Source of the DNA: Terriglobia bacterium
Lineage (GTDB): Bacteria > Acidobacteriota > Terriglobia > Terriglobales > Acidobacteriaceae
Length of the DNA stretch: 32,572 nt
Assembly (NCBI GenBank): GCA_020073525.1
Contig: JAIQFA010000061.1
Span: forward strand, 1-32,572
Direction of reading: 5' to 3'
The translations under genes and the position numbers were made by a program. Shown one piece after another: positions 16,547 to 24,765 of this stretch (its first letter is position 1; each line of letters opens with the position of its first letter). Below the pieces are notes generated by a model. That model saw only the letters and a list, made by a program, of their open reading frames with translations. It ran no database searches and was not told where the DNA came from.

Positions 16547-17219
16547 ATGCCGGAACAAGAAACACTGGAACGAGCCAAAGAAGACAAGCGGGAAGGGAAG
16601 TCGCCCTCCACCCAAGCGGGAGAGGCCGACGTTTTCGTAGTGGCCGGCGATCTTAGAAACTTTGGTCAGCCCGAGGAAATGGAGCCTTTGCTAAATGCCT
16701 TCGCTCGCGTGCGAGTGCCAGTGATTGTTGTGCTGGGAAACCATGATTACGAATGCGATAAGCAAGACGAATTGATCCGCATGATAGTCGCTGGAGGAAT
16801 TAAGGTACTCGACGGCAGCACGTATCAGCGCGACGGAGTTGGGTTTGCGGGAATGCAAGGGTTCGTGGGCGGCTTCGGACGCGGAATGCTAACCGTGTTC
16901 GGTGAACCTCAAATCAAGAACTTCGTTCGGGCGGGCATTGACGAAGCGGTGAAATTGGAGCGGGCGATGTCACAGTTGCGGACGCCAAGAGCGTCGTAGT
17001 CTTACATTATTCTCCGATCGCCGGCACGGTTGACGGCGAGGCTCGCGAGATATACCCATTTCTTGGCAGCTCGCGTTTGGCGGAAGTAGTGGATCGCCAT
17101 GGCGCGGATCTGGTGCGCACGGACATGCCCATCATGGAAAGGCCGACGGCCGCACTACGTCAGGCATTCCCGTTCACAATGTTGCGATCACCTTGCTGGA
17201 AGCGCAGAACCATCGATGA
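16547..17219 (+). pseudogene. Broken chimera: DUF6496 5' end joined to frameshifted metallophosphoesterase
   Basis: The frame starts at ATG 16547 (GGAG 9 bases upstream). Its first 26 codons (MPEQETLERAKEDKREGKSP, then STQAGE) match the start of DUF6496 proteins. At about 16625 the sequence switches to a calcineurin-like phosphoesterase (ADVFVVAGDLRNFG, then GNHDYE), so the first metal motif (D-x-H) is absent. The remaining motifs exist in three frames: an ORF ending at 16999, a second segment from about 16981 (SVVVLHYSPIAGTVDGEARE) and a third from about 17118 (HGHAHHG ... GIPVHNVAITLLEAQNHR) ending at TGA 17217-17219. Each step is explained by one missing base. The parent enzyme cannot be functional. 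Confidence 0.8.
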
Positions 17220-17240
17220 TCTATCCAATATTCGACGTGT

Positions 17241-17257
17241 AGACAGGGCAACTGTCT
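17241..17257. terminator. Small hairpin after the phosphoesterase remnant
   Basis: AGACAG-ggcaa-CTGTCT forms a 6-bp stem with a 5-base loop, 22 bases after the phosphoesterase relic. There is no T-run, so termination is uncertain. Confidence 0.3.
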
Positions 17258-17326
17258 GACAGGGGATTCGCCGCCACGAAACTGGCATTCAGATCTTAGA
17301 ACTTCAGACAATGTAAATTAGATGTA

Positions 17327-17983
17327 ATGCCAAAGATCCGTTGCAGTGCCCTGTTATTTGATATGGATGGTGTCCTCATCGATTCCACTCCCGCGGTGGC
17401 GCGGGTGTGGCACGGGTGGGCGGTTGAACATGGCTTTGATCCGGAGACAGTCGTCCACCTGGCGCACGGACGACCCAGTCGAACCACCATCCGCGAACTT
17501 CTGCCCAACGCAGATATTGACCGCGAAGATCGCGAAGTCGAACGCCGGGAGATGGAAGACCTCGACGGCGTGGTCCTGTTGCCGGGCGCTCGGCAACTCC
17601 TGGATAGCCTGCCTCCAGATCGCTGGACGATTGCGACCTCATGCACGCGCCCGCTGGCCGAGGTGCGTTTGCGCGCTGCTGGCCTTCCCATTCCGAAGAC
17701 GTTGATTACCTCGAATGATGTGAAGATCGGCAAGCCCGATCCCGAGCCTTACTTGAAAGCAGCGGCGAAGCTGGGCTTTGCTGCTTCCGATTGCGTCGTG
17801 GTGGAAGATGCTCCGGCCGGAGTCTGCGCAGGCAAGGCGGCGGGGGCCAGGGTGATTGCGTTTCTTACGACCATGAATCGCCGCGTGCTCGAAGAGCCTG
17901 GCGCTGATTGGATTGTGCAAAACTGCACGGACATCGCTGCATCAAATCATGGCGACAGTCTGCAGCTGGACATCTCACTTTGA
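17327..17983 (+). CDS. HAD-superfamily sugar/glycerol-phosphatase-like hydrolase
   Basis: A 218-residue haloacid-dehalogenase phosphatase of the small-molecule type. Motif I is DMDGVLIDS (Asp12 nucleophile, Asp14 acid), motif II is at Thr104/Ser105 (TIATSCT), motif III is Lys136 (IGKPDPEPY) and motif IV is Glu160-Asp161 (VVEDAPAG). A helical cap lies between motifs I and II. Sequence style resembles glycerol-3-phosphatase and 2-deoxyglucose-6-phosphatase (GPP/YniC) enzymes; the substrate is unproven. No clear ribosome site precedes the ATG. A large inverted repeat begins 4 bases after the stop. Confidence 0.9.
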   Translation: MPKIRCSALLFDMDGVLIDSTPAVARVWHGWAVEHGFDPETVVHLAHGRPSRTTIRELLPNADIDREDREVERREMEDLDGVVLLPGARQLLDSLPPDRWTIATSCTRPLAEVRLRAAGLPIPKTLITSNDVKIGKPDPEPYLKAAAKLGFAASDCVVVEDAPAGVCAGKAAGARVIAFLTTMNRRVLEEPGADWIVQNCTDIAASNHGDSLQLDISL

Positions 17984-17987
17984 TGGG

Positions 17988-18068
17988 GGTCTCAGGTGTT
18001 AAGTGTCAGGTCTCAGGAAACCCTTGTCTTTTGATTTTCCTTAGACCTGACACTTAACACCTGAGACC
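17988..18068. repeat. Large palindromic repeat with 26-bp perfect arms
   Basis: The left arm at 17988-18013 (GGTCTCAGGTGTTAAG then TGTCAGGTCT) is the exact reverse complement of the right arm at 18043-18068; a 29-base AT-richer loop separates them. The arms contain repeated TCAGGT units. Location just after a stop codon, with no T-run, suggests a dispersed intergenic repeat (REP- or MITE-like) that may also stop transcription or protect the mRNA end. Dispersal in the genome is inferred, not seen: only one copy is in the window. Confidence 0.8.
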
Positions 18069-18085
18069 TTTAAGGCAACTAGCCA

Positions 18086-18114
18086 TTGCGTGCGTTCATG
18101 TGCTCAACTAAAAT
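18086..18114 (+). promoter_or_regulatory. Probable promoter of the pnt operon
   Basis: TTGCGT (18086-18091) and TAAAAT (18109-18114) are separated by 17 bases, a good sigma-70 arrangement upstream of the transhydrogenase genes. Transcription would start near 18121, leaving a leader of about 100 bases. Confidence 0.5.
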
Positions 18115-18219
18115 CCTCGGTTCCTTAGAAGTTGCCCGCAAGCGTAGGATTGATGCGAGCCGGGCGGCTCCGAATCTTTTCAATTGCGATACAGAGAATC
18201 GCTAGACAGGCAGGGCCTC

Positions 18220-19395
18220 GTGATCATCGGTGTGCCGAAAGAGAGTTATCCGGGGGAGCGGCGAGTTGCGCTCGTGCCCGCCGTCCTCCCGACGCTGACC
18301 AAGGCGGGTTTCGAAGTTCATATACAGTCTGGTGCTGGAATTGAAGGCGGTTATCCCGATTCCCAGTACGTCGACAAAGGTGCGAAGATAGCGGCCGACC
18401 GCGCGGCGGTGTTTGCGGCGGCTGACATTGTCGTGCAGATTCTTTGCTATGGTTCCAATGACATAACTGGGAAACTGGATGTGCCGCTTTATCGCCGCGA
18501 TCAGATCCTCATCGGGTTCTTGCGTCCGTTCGGTTCGTCCGAGGTCGTGGGGGAGATAGCAGGCGCCGGGGTCACTTCTTTTTCGGTGGAGTTGATGCCG
18601 CGTACCACGCGCGCCCAAAGCATGGACGCGCTCTCCTCCATGGGAACGGCCTGCGGATACAAGGCAGTACTGATGGCCGCCGACTCGCACCCGCGCATTT
18701 TTCCCATGCTCACAACTGCGGCGGGAACCATCACACCGGCCCGCGTGTTCGTGATCGGCGCCGGTGTTGCCGGACTGCAAGCGATCGCGACGGCACGCCG
18801 CCTGGGCGCAGTGATTTCGGCTTACGATCTAAGGCCCGCTGCGAAGGAGCAGGTGCAGAGTCTCGGCGGACGTTTTGTCGAACTTCCCATCGAGGCGAAA
18901 GACGCGCAGGATGCCCGCGGATATGCCCGGGCGCAAGATGAAGACTTCTACCGCCGTCAGCGCGAGTTGCTGGGAAAGGCAGTGCAGGAAAGCGATGTGG
19001 TAATCACCGCGGCGGTCATTCCGGGGAAGAAGTCGCCGGTCCTGGTAACGGAGGACATGGTGAAGGGAATGGCGCCGGGTTCGGTGATTGTCGATCTCGC
19101 TTCCGAACGCGGCGGGAACTGCGAGATCACCGAATCAGGAAAGACCGTCGTCAAGCACGGGGTCACCATTATCGGGGCGACCAACGTGGCTTCCGGCGTG
19201 CCTTATCACGCGAGCATGATGTACGCCCGCAACATCACGGCATTCCTGATGCACCTGATCAAAGATCAAAAGTTGAATCTGAACCTCGAAGATGAAATTG
19301 TTCGTGAGACTCTGCTTACCCGCGGCGGCGAGATTGTGAACGCCCGGGTGCGCGAGTTCTTTAAATTGCCGGCACTGGCACTGCAACCGCGATGA
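18220..19395 (+). CDS. pntAA: NAD(P) transhydrogenase subunit alpha part 1 (PntAA, dI domain)
   Basis: The NAD(H)-binding soluble subunit of proton-translocating transhydrogenase, about 391 residues. It shows the N-terminal alanine-dehydrogenase/PNT fold (GVPKESYPGERRVALVP), the mobile region around RTTRAQSMDALSSMGTACGY and a Rossmann glycine motif GAGVAGLQAIATARRLGA (from about 180). The C-terminal helices include SERGGNCE and TNVASGVPYHAS. The frame extends to a TTG at 18184; the GTG at 18220 is preferred because AGGCAGGG precedes it and homologues begin with this IIGVPKE segment. The complex moves hydride from NADH to NADP+ using the proton gradient. This is the three-gene bacterial form, with the membrane part of alpha encoded separately downstream. 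Confidence 0.94.
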   Translation: MIIGVPKESYPGERRVALVPAVLPTLTKAGFEVHIQSGAGIEGGYPDSQYVDKGAKIAADRAAVFAAADIVVQILCYGSNDITGKLDVPLYRRDQILIGFLRPFGSSEVVGEIAGAGVTSFSVELMPRTTRAQSMDALSSMGTACGYKAVLMAADSHPRIFPMLTTAAGTITPARVFVIGAGVAGLQAIATARRLGAVISAYDLRPAAKEQVQSLGGRFVELPIEAKDAQDARGYARAQDEDFYRRQRELLGKAVQESDVVITAAVIPGKKSPVLVTEDMVKGMAPGSVIVDLASERGGNCEITESGKTVVKHGVTIIGATNVASGVPYHASMMYARNITAFLMHLIKDQKLNLNLEDEIVRETLLTRGGEIVNARVREFFKLPALALQPR

Positions 19396-19410
19396 GTCAA
19401 ATGGTGGAAG

Positions 19411-19429
19411 GACGGGCGTCTCGCCCGTC
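19411..19429. repeat. Palindrome GACGGGCG-tct-CGCCCGTC
   Basis: A perfect 8-bp inverted repeat with a 3-base loop in the 90-base gap between pntAA and pntAB. There is no T-run, so it is probably not a terminator. It could be a dispersed extragenic palindrome or an mRNA-stabilising hairpin that sets different expression of the soluble and membrane subunits (inference). Confidence 0.65.
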
Positions 19430-19485
19430 GAGTCGGGTGGGGACATGCGGCTCTCCACGAACCAGGAAGATCGGACGGAGGGAAG

Positions 19486-19800
19486 ATGAACAGTAGTTCG
19501 ACGTTGATCAACGCACTCTTTATTTTTGTGCTCGCTGGATTTATCGGATTTGAAGTGATCCGGCGGGTTTCGCCATTGCTGCACACTCCGTTGATGTCGC
19601 TCACCAACGCATTAGACGCAATCGCGGTGGTGGGTGCAATTGTGCTCGTTGGCAGGCACGAGAGCAGGCTTTCCACGATTTTCGGATTCATCGCCGTGGT
19701 TGCAGCCACCAGCAACATTGTCGGCGGCTTCGTGATCACGGACCGCATGTTGAAGATGTTCAAATCCAGCCGTCCCGCGGCGAAACCGGCGGCCAAATAA
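19486..19800 (+). CDS. pntAB: NAD(P) transhydrogenase subunit alpha part 2 (PntAB)
   Basis: A 104-residue integral membrane subunit, corresponding to the C-terminal membrane part of E. coli PntA. Three to four helices are visible (residues about 8-24, 40-58, 62-85), with the conserved-looking DAIAVVGAIVLVG and SNIVGGFVITDRML. It forms part of the proton channel with PntB. GGAGG lies 5 bases before the ATG. Its stop TAA directly abuts the pntB ATG, so the two membrane subunits are probably translated together. Confidence 0.94.
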   Translation: MNSSSTLINALFIFVLAGFIGFEVIRRVSPLLHTPLMSLTNALDAIAVVGAIVLVGRHESRLSTIFGFIAVVAATSNIVGGFVITDRMLKMFKSSRPAAKPAAK

Positions 19801-21195
19801 ATGACAGCCGAACCCGGAAGCATCCAGATCATCGTCGAGCTTTTGTATCTTATCGCGAGCGTGCTGTTCATCCTCTCGCTGAAGTGGATGAGTTCGCCGA
19901 CCACGGCCCGCCATGGCATCTGGGCGGGCGAGATCGGCATGGTGCTGGCGATCGGCGGCACGCTGCTCAACCACGGCATGGATTACCGGTTGATCGCCAT
20001 TGCCCTGGTGCTGGGTACTATCATCGGGATTCCGCTTGGACGAGTGGCGATGACGGCGGTTCCGCAGCGAACCGCGCTCAGCCACGCCTTTGGCGCGCTC
20101 TGCGTCACGCTGGTGGGCTCGGCTGAGTTCTACCTGCGCACCCCGGATATTTCCCGCTTCATGATGTCGGTGCTGTCGCTCGAGGTGATTCTCGGCGGAT
20201 TGACCGTCACCGGGAGCTTGATGGCTGCCGGTAAGCTGCAGGAAATCCTGCCGCAGCGGCCCCTGACCTACAAAGGTCAGAATCTCGTCAACTTTGTGCT
20301 GCTCGCGGGTGCCTTGGTAATCGCCGTATCGCTGGTCCTGCATCCGGAGGCGCGGACCCTGTTTCCGTTCATGATCCTGATCGCGCTGGCGTTTGGCGTG
20401 TTATTGATCATTCCCATCGGCGGCGCGGATATGCCCACCGTCATTTCGTTATTGAACGGTTATGCCGGTTTGTCCGCGGCAGCCATGGGCTTCGTCCTCA
20501 ACAGCAAGCTGCTCATCATTGCCGGCGCACTCGACGGATCGTCCGGTCTCATCCTCTCGATCATCATGTCGAAGGCCATGAATCGTTCCTTCACGAATGT
20601 TTTGTTCGGAGCCTTCGGTCAGGTGCAAGCTGCGGCCGCTGCCGGAGAAGAAGCAAGACCGGTTCGCAGCGCGACTCCAGAAGAAGCCGCGGCCATTCTT
20701 TCTGCCGCGAACCGGGTCATCGTGGTGCCGGGATACGGCATGGCGGTGGCCCAGGCGCAGCACAAAGTGCGCGAACTCTACGATGGTCTGACTAAGCGCG
20801 GCGTGGATGTGCGTTTTGCCATCCACCCGGTTGCCGGACGCATGCCGGGCCACATGAACGTGTTGCTGGCCGAAGCAGATATTCCCTACGACCGCCTGAT
20901 CGAAATGGACGAGATCAATGGCGACTTCCCGCAGACCGATGTTGCCCTGGTGATTGGCGCCAATGACGTTACGAATCCCGCCGCTCGCTCCGACGCTTCC
21001 AGCCCTATCTATGGGATGCCGATCCTCGATGTGGACAAAGCCCATACCGTAATGGTCATCAAGCGCAGCATGAATCCTGGCTTCGCGGGCATCGATAACC
21101 CGCTCTACTATCTCGATAACACGCTGATGCTGTTCGGAGATGCCAAGGCATTCGTCGGCAGCATCGTGCGCGAGCTCGGCGGCGGGCACAGCTAG
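19801..21195 (+). CDS. pntB: NAD(P) transhydrogenase subunit beta (PntB)
   Basis: A 464-residue subunit with an N-terminal membrane domain of about nine helices and a C-terminal NADP(H)-binding dIII domain. Characteristic dIII stretches are VIVVPGYGMAVAQAQH, HPVAGRMPGHMNVLLAEA, ALVIGANDVTNPAARSD and the closing VMVIKRSMNPGFAGIDNPL. It completes the proton pump that makes NADPH, which could feed biosynthesis and, if NirB uses NADPH, nitrite reduction. The ATG follows the pntAB stop with no spacer. Confidence 0.96.
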   Translation: MTAEPGSIQIIVELLYLIASVLFILSLKWMSSPTTARHGIWAGEIGMVLAIGGTLLNHGMDYRLIAIALVLGTIIGIPLGRVAMTAVPQRTALSHAFGALCVTLVGSAEFYLRTPDISRFMMSVLSLEVILGGLTVTGSLMAAGKLQEILPQRPLTYKGQNLVNFVLLAGALVIAVSLVLHPEARTLFPFMILIALAFGVLLIIPIGGADMPTVISLLNGYAGLSAAAMGFVLNSKLLIIAGALDGSSGLILSIIMSKAMNRSFTNVLFGAFGQVQAAAAAGEEARPVRSATPEEAAAILSAANRVIVVPGYGMAVAQAQHKVRELYDGLTKRGVDVRFAIHPVAGRMPGHMNVLLAEADIPYDRLIEMDEINGDFPQTDVALVIGANDVTNPAARSDASSPIYGMPILDVDKAHTVMVIKRSMNPGFAGIDNPLYYLDNTLMLFGDAKAFVGSIVRELGGGHS

Positions 21196-21216
21196 ATGGA
21201 TCAGTTTCTGGGGGTT

Positions 21217-21234
21217 CCCGCTGGTTGAAGCGGG
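21217..21234. terminator. Weak hairpin after pntB
   Basis: CCCGCT-ggttga-AGCGGG forms a 6-bp stem, 21 bases after the pntB stop. No T-run follows; it may be a factor-dependent 3' end. Confidence 0.3.
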
Positions 21235-21342
21235 CGACAGGAACTCAGTAAGAGGATGTTCAGAGACGGTTGGGATCAGAAATCCGGCGGGCTTCAGTCT
21301 CGCGAACGGGGAATTTCGCGCAGCCTGGGGCCCGCCCGGCGT

Positions 21343-21588
21343 TTAGGCGGCTTTCTTGCTCTGTCGGATTTTCGCCCAACGTGCTTTCTGAGCCAGAGAG
21401 ATTCTCCGGCGCCCTGCTGCGGAAAGAACACGTTTGGCGCGATGTGACGTTCCCGCATGTGATGTTGAGCCCGCACCTCGGGTCAGCTTTTCCAAAACCG
21501 AAATAGCCTCCCCAAGCTTTTGGACTTGGTTCTGTGCATCCCGGCGTTCCTCGCGGAGCCGGTCGATTGCCTTTGCAATGTTTGTCAT
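21343..21588 (-). CDS. Small coiled-coil protein with basic C-terminal tail
   Basis: A conserved-looking hypothetical protein of 81 residues. Residues 1-38 form a predicted helical coiled coil (IDRLREERRDAQNQVQKLGE). After a Gly/Ser/Thr linker comes a strongly basic tail RRRISLAQKARWAKIRQSKK ending AA. The tail pattern (R--IS-A-K-RWAK-R) recurs in small acidobacterial proteins as I remember them; the function is unknown and nucleic-acid binding is a guess. The ATG at 21588 has GAGGGGG 6 bases upstream; a TTG codon just before it could be mistaken for the start. It is convergent with pntB. Confidence 0.75.
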   Translation of the reverse strand: MTNIAKAIDRLREERRDAQNQVQKLGEAISVLEKLTRGAGSTSHAGTSHRAKRVLSAAGRRRISLAQKARWAKIRQSKKAA

Positions 21589-21778
21589 CAAATACCCCCT
21601 CGGGTAACTACCGTGGGCAATTGTATTACTAAGTCGCGGTGTCTGTCAGAAATTATTGCCGGCAGAATAGGGATTACATCCGAGCATGTGCAACGCATTG
21701 ACACAGACTAAGGACAAGCACACGCGAATGATGACCCGGGGATAACTGTTTCAGCGTCCAAATCGCCTATCCAAAGCC

Positions 21779-22525
21779 TCATCCCAGTGGTGGCAAAAGT
21801 CCCGAAGAGCCGAATAGGAAGAGGGCGCCAACTGCGAGGCTATAGATCGCAGTAAGCGCGGTGACTACAAACTGGAAGCGTGGCAGCCGCGAACTGATGC
21901 CGAAAAGTCCAACCGCCACTGCTGTCATCACCGTATTCATTACCAGGAGTCCTGCAATAAAGATTGCCAAGCCAATAAAGCCCTTGCTGATCCCACCGAG
22001 ATTGGCGGCCAGTAAGAAAATCATCAACTGGCTGGGTGTTTCCGCACCAAGTCCATGCACAACCCCGATCATGAGTACGGATTTCGAATTGTAGTTCCAC
22101 GCCTGGTTTGCGGGGCGCGGGATGTCGTGATCGTGCAAGTAACTCTTCACCTTCCAGTGTAGCCAGCGCAGTGTCCCGGCCATCAAGTGAAAGCGGCTGC
22201 GGGGCGCCGCGTTTCCCTGGACAAGCGATCCTAAGACATAGACTCCCAGGATCAGCAAGGTCAGTCCCACCAAGCGCTCGGCGATCCGATCGATGCCACG
22301 AGGCAATGAGAGTTGAAAGGCGATGACGGCGCTGCCCAGTGCGGCAACCATGGCCGCGTGTCCCAGAGCATATAGCAGACCAAGTCGCATACCACGCCAG
22401 CGACTGGTTTGCACACTGGTGATATCGGTGATGGCAGCAATATGGTCGTAGTCGAACCCATGATGGAGCCCAAGGATTGCCGCTGAGAGGAGCGCAAGTT
22501 GCAGGCTGTTGGGCGTGGCGGTCAT
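21779..22525 (-). CDS. NicO/NiCoT-like metal transporter
   Basis: A polytopic membrane protein of about 248 residues with six to seven helices. The first helix carries LGLHHGFDYDHIAAITDIT, a variant of the H-x4-D-H metal motif of nickel/cobalt transporters of the HoxN/NicO superfamily. A second His site occurs in VVHGLGAETPSQ. A hydrophilic loop with several His (LHWKVKSYLHDHDIPR) lies between. It probably moves Ni2+ or Co2+, although direction and metal cannot be told. The frame extends to a GTG at 22555. The ATG at 22525 is used because it overlaps the stop of a possible 15-codon leader frame (ATGA). No nickel enzyme gene is nearby. Confidence 0.8.
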   Translation of the reverse strand: MTATPNSLQLALLSAAILGLHHGFDYDHIAAITDITSVQTSRWRGMRLGLLYALGHAAMVAALGSAVIAFQLSLPRGIDRIAERLVGLTLLILGVYVLGSLVQGNAAPRSRFHLMAGTLRWLHWKVKSYLHDHDIPRPANQAWNYNSKSVLMIGVVHGLGAETPSQLMIFLLAANLGGISKGFIGLAIFIAGLLVMNTVMTAVAVGLFGISSRLPRFQFVVTALTAIYSLAVGALFLFGSSGLLPPLG

Positions 22526-22664
22526 GAAAGGATGTGGGCCCGGGTCGGAGCCCACTCATTGTTCCACATGGCGTCAAGAATCGGAAATGCCCCTCGAAAC
22601 AAATGCGGTAACCGGCGCGATTGATACCGAACGGCCGCTCCAATTACCCTACCCAGAATCGCCC

Positions 22665-22786
22665 TAACTTTGCTGCCCTAAAGTTAATGTTACCGACGGG
22701 GATGCCGGGTCACAAAGCTCCGTACGGAAAGCCCCGATCCTGTCTAAAATCAGTTATCCCCCTATAGGCAGAAAAGCGGCTACAAT
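22665..22786 (+). promoter_or_regulatory. Leader hairpin and -10 box upstream of the secreted protein
   Basis: TAACTTT-n8-AAAGTTA (22665-22686) is a perfect 7-bp inverted repeat. Further downstream TACAAT (22781-22786) is a good -10 box, but no convincing -35 lies 16-18 bases before it. The hairpin is upstream of the predicted start of transcription, so it would be an operator rather than an RNA structure. Confidence 0.3.
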
Positions 22787-22818
22787 AGGCGGCAATCCAA
22801 TCGTTATCGGAGGTAGCT

Positions 22819-24504
22819 GTGAGGCCAAGGCATCCCTACGCAGTTGCTGCAATCTGGTGTGTGGCATTCGTCGCTCTTGTGCCCGCGCTGCGCGCACAAG
22901 AAGTGATTACTCCCCGGCACACTGGAGTTCCTCAAGACTGGTCCCAGCGGAATGTCGTGTTCAGCCGCAAAGGGCTTGCAGAGCACCCGGACGTGATGAA
23001 CCGCGAAGTTCGTGTGCTGCATCAGGCAATGCAACGTTGGGCGGTTCCGGAATTTGGCGTCTTCAAGACTGCCAATCCCTTGCCCATTCCCCCGCGCAAA
23101 TCCATCATCCGGCGCGATTGGAACGTGAGCATGGGAGGACGCCTGGTCCCAAACGCGTTTCCTGCCAAGTTTTCCATTGATCCAAGCGCTCCGCCCGATT
23201 GTGTCAATGACTACGCGGTGTTCGGGCTGGGAGTCCCCGGCACGCCCGGTAGCGCCGTCGCGCCGGCCAATCTTGTTGCCTTCAACAATCTCTATTCCGG
23301 CACCAACCCGACCGGACTGTGTGGCCTCCCTCTTCCGACCGTGCTGTTTGCCTACAACATCACCACCGTAACCGGTGGCAGAATCAGAACTTCGCCGATT
23401 CTCTCCTTGGACGGAACGAAAATCGCTTTCGTGGAAAGCATTCCTGCAAACGCCAGCCTCGGTATCACCGCCCAGGCTATTTTCCATGTTCTGACTTGGG
23501 CCGCCGGCGGTACGATCAGCAATCCAGTTGTGCCCTCCATGATTTCATTGCCCTTGATTTCATCGCCCATGGCCCCGACCGCTAATGATTTCACGTCGTC
23601 GCCATTTATCGACTATGGCGCGGATACTGTCTATGTGGGCACGGACGACGGCCTGGTTTACAAGATTACGGGCGTCTTTAACGGAGTGCCTACGCTTGCC
23701 ACAGACGTCTGGCCAGTACTGCTCACCCCCGGGCACCTGACCCCTCCCGTCCTGGACTCCGTTCGGGGTCAGCTGATGGTAGGTGCCGTGAACGGAAACC
23801 TTTACAAAATCAACACCTCGACCGGCAAGTCGGAAACAGTTGTGGTTGGAACCGGTTTCAGTTCCGGCATCGTGGCCCCGCCGATTGTCGATGTCACCAA
23901 TGGCACGACCTTCGTGATCACCGCCGATGATGGCGTTTCTGGCGCCGTTCTTGCTGAAGTCGATACCGCCACAATGGGCATAATTTCGACAGCCCACATT
24001 GGAGTGGGTGCCTTCGGCGGCAGCACCGCAATCAACCTCTACCAGCCCGCTTTTGACCACAACTACTACAACGATCCATCGACTGGACATATTCACACTT
24101 GCGGGACGGGCTCTGCCGATACTTCCCCTTGGCACTACTCATTCGGGTTTACCGGCCACACCATGCAAACAAGCGGTACCTCACAACAACTTCTCGCATC
24201 CACCGCCGCTCGCTGCACGGGATGGACGGAGTTCTTCAATCCCAGTGCGGGTACCACCGGAAGTGATTTCTTCTTCTTCGGGCTGACGCAAGACTGCTTC
24301 CCGCCTAACACAGGTACGGCCTTTGGCTGTCTGGAGGTGCTCAGCAGCGATCCCACAATCCCCGCGGCGTTTGCGCAATTGACTACCGGGCCCAGGGGGA
24401 TTGTCATCGATAACAACAGCGCCGCCCCGCAGGCTTCCAGCATCTACACGACCGCAGGCGGTTTGAATACCGCGTATAAGTTTACCCAGAACGGCCTGCA
24501 ATAG
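22819..24504 (+). CDS. Secreted protein of unknown function, beta-propeller-like repeats
   Basis: A 561-residue exported protein. A signal peptide occupies about residues 1-26 (ends ALRA|QEV). The rest is rich in Gly, Thr, Pro and Val with short repeating beta segments. DYGADTVYVGTDDGLVYKIT, RGQLMVGAVNGNLYKI and GTTFVITADDGVSG resemble blades of a PQQ/quinoprotein-type propeller, but no full blade signature is clear. Four to six Cys in the second half could form disulfides outside the cytoplasm. The start is GTG with GGAGGT close upstream. Its ligand and location beyond export are unknown. A hairpin follows the stop, so it is probably a single-gene transcript. Confidence 0.8.
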   Translation: MRPRHPYAVAAIWCVAFVALVPALRAQEVITPRHTGVPQDWSQRNVVFSRKGLAEHPDVMNREVRVLHQAMQRWAVPEFGVFKTANPLPIPPRKSIIRRDWNVSMGGRLVPNAFPAKFSIDPSAPPDCVNDYAVFGLGVPGTPGSAVAPANLVAFNNLYSGTNPTGLCGLPLPTVLFAYNITTVTGGRIRTSPILSLDGTKIAFVESIPANASLGITAQAIFHVLTWAAGGTISNPVVPSMISLPLISSPMAPTANDFTSSPFIDYGADTVYVGTDDGLVYKITGVFNGVPTLATDVWPVLLTPGHLTPPVLDSVRGQLMVGAVNGNLYKINTSTGKSETVVVGTGFSSGIVAPPIVDVTNGTTFVITADDGVSGAVLAEVDTATMGIISTAHIGVGAFGGSTAINLYQPAFDHNYYNDPSTGHIHTCGTGSADTSPWHYSFGFTGHTMQTSGTSQQLLASTAARCTGWTEFFNPSAGTTGSDFFFFGLTQDCFPPNTGTAFGCLEVLSSDPTIPAAFAQLTTGPRGIVIDNNSAAPQASSIYTTAGGLNTAYKFTQNGLQ

Positions 24505-24525
24505 ACGCGAATCCTGGAGCACGTA

Positions 24526-24553
24526 GGCAGGCTGCGGAACCCCGTGGCCTGCC
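24526..24553 (+). terminator. Hairpin terminator candidate after the secreted-protein gene
   Basis: GGCAGGC (24526-24532) pairs with GCCTGCC (24547-24553), and inside it CGG pairs with CCG around an AACC loop. The stem begins 22 bases after the stop codon. The following CCCTCCTTAATCTG is only weakly T-rich, so termination efficiency is uncertain. Confidence 0.5.
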
Positions 24554-24765
24554 CCCTCCTTAATCTGTTCATCCCTTCCTCTCTTCCTCGGCAAGCTGAG
24601 TCTCACGCCGTGCATCTTCCTCCGCCAGTTGCATTGGGTTCGACTGATCTGCAAAGGATTGCAATCGTGGCTCACAAGGCTAACGGAGAAGTGAAGGTAA
24701 GATATGGATGCCAAAGGCATTAAGTGTCGCTCCGCATGGCAGAACAATTGCCTTATCCATGACGG

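Noticed and set aside
21840..22643. 267-codon alternate frame over the NicO transporter
   Set aside because: The overlapping frame has clear membrane helices and the metal motif; this one has neither.
22600..22745. Possible c-di-GMP (GEMM) riboswitch before the secreted-protein gene
   Set aside because: Fragments such as CGGTAACC and GCCGGGTCAC caught the eye, but the conserved GGCAAACC and ACGCAAAGCC elements are missing in order, and the region lies upstream of the likely -10 box.
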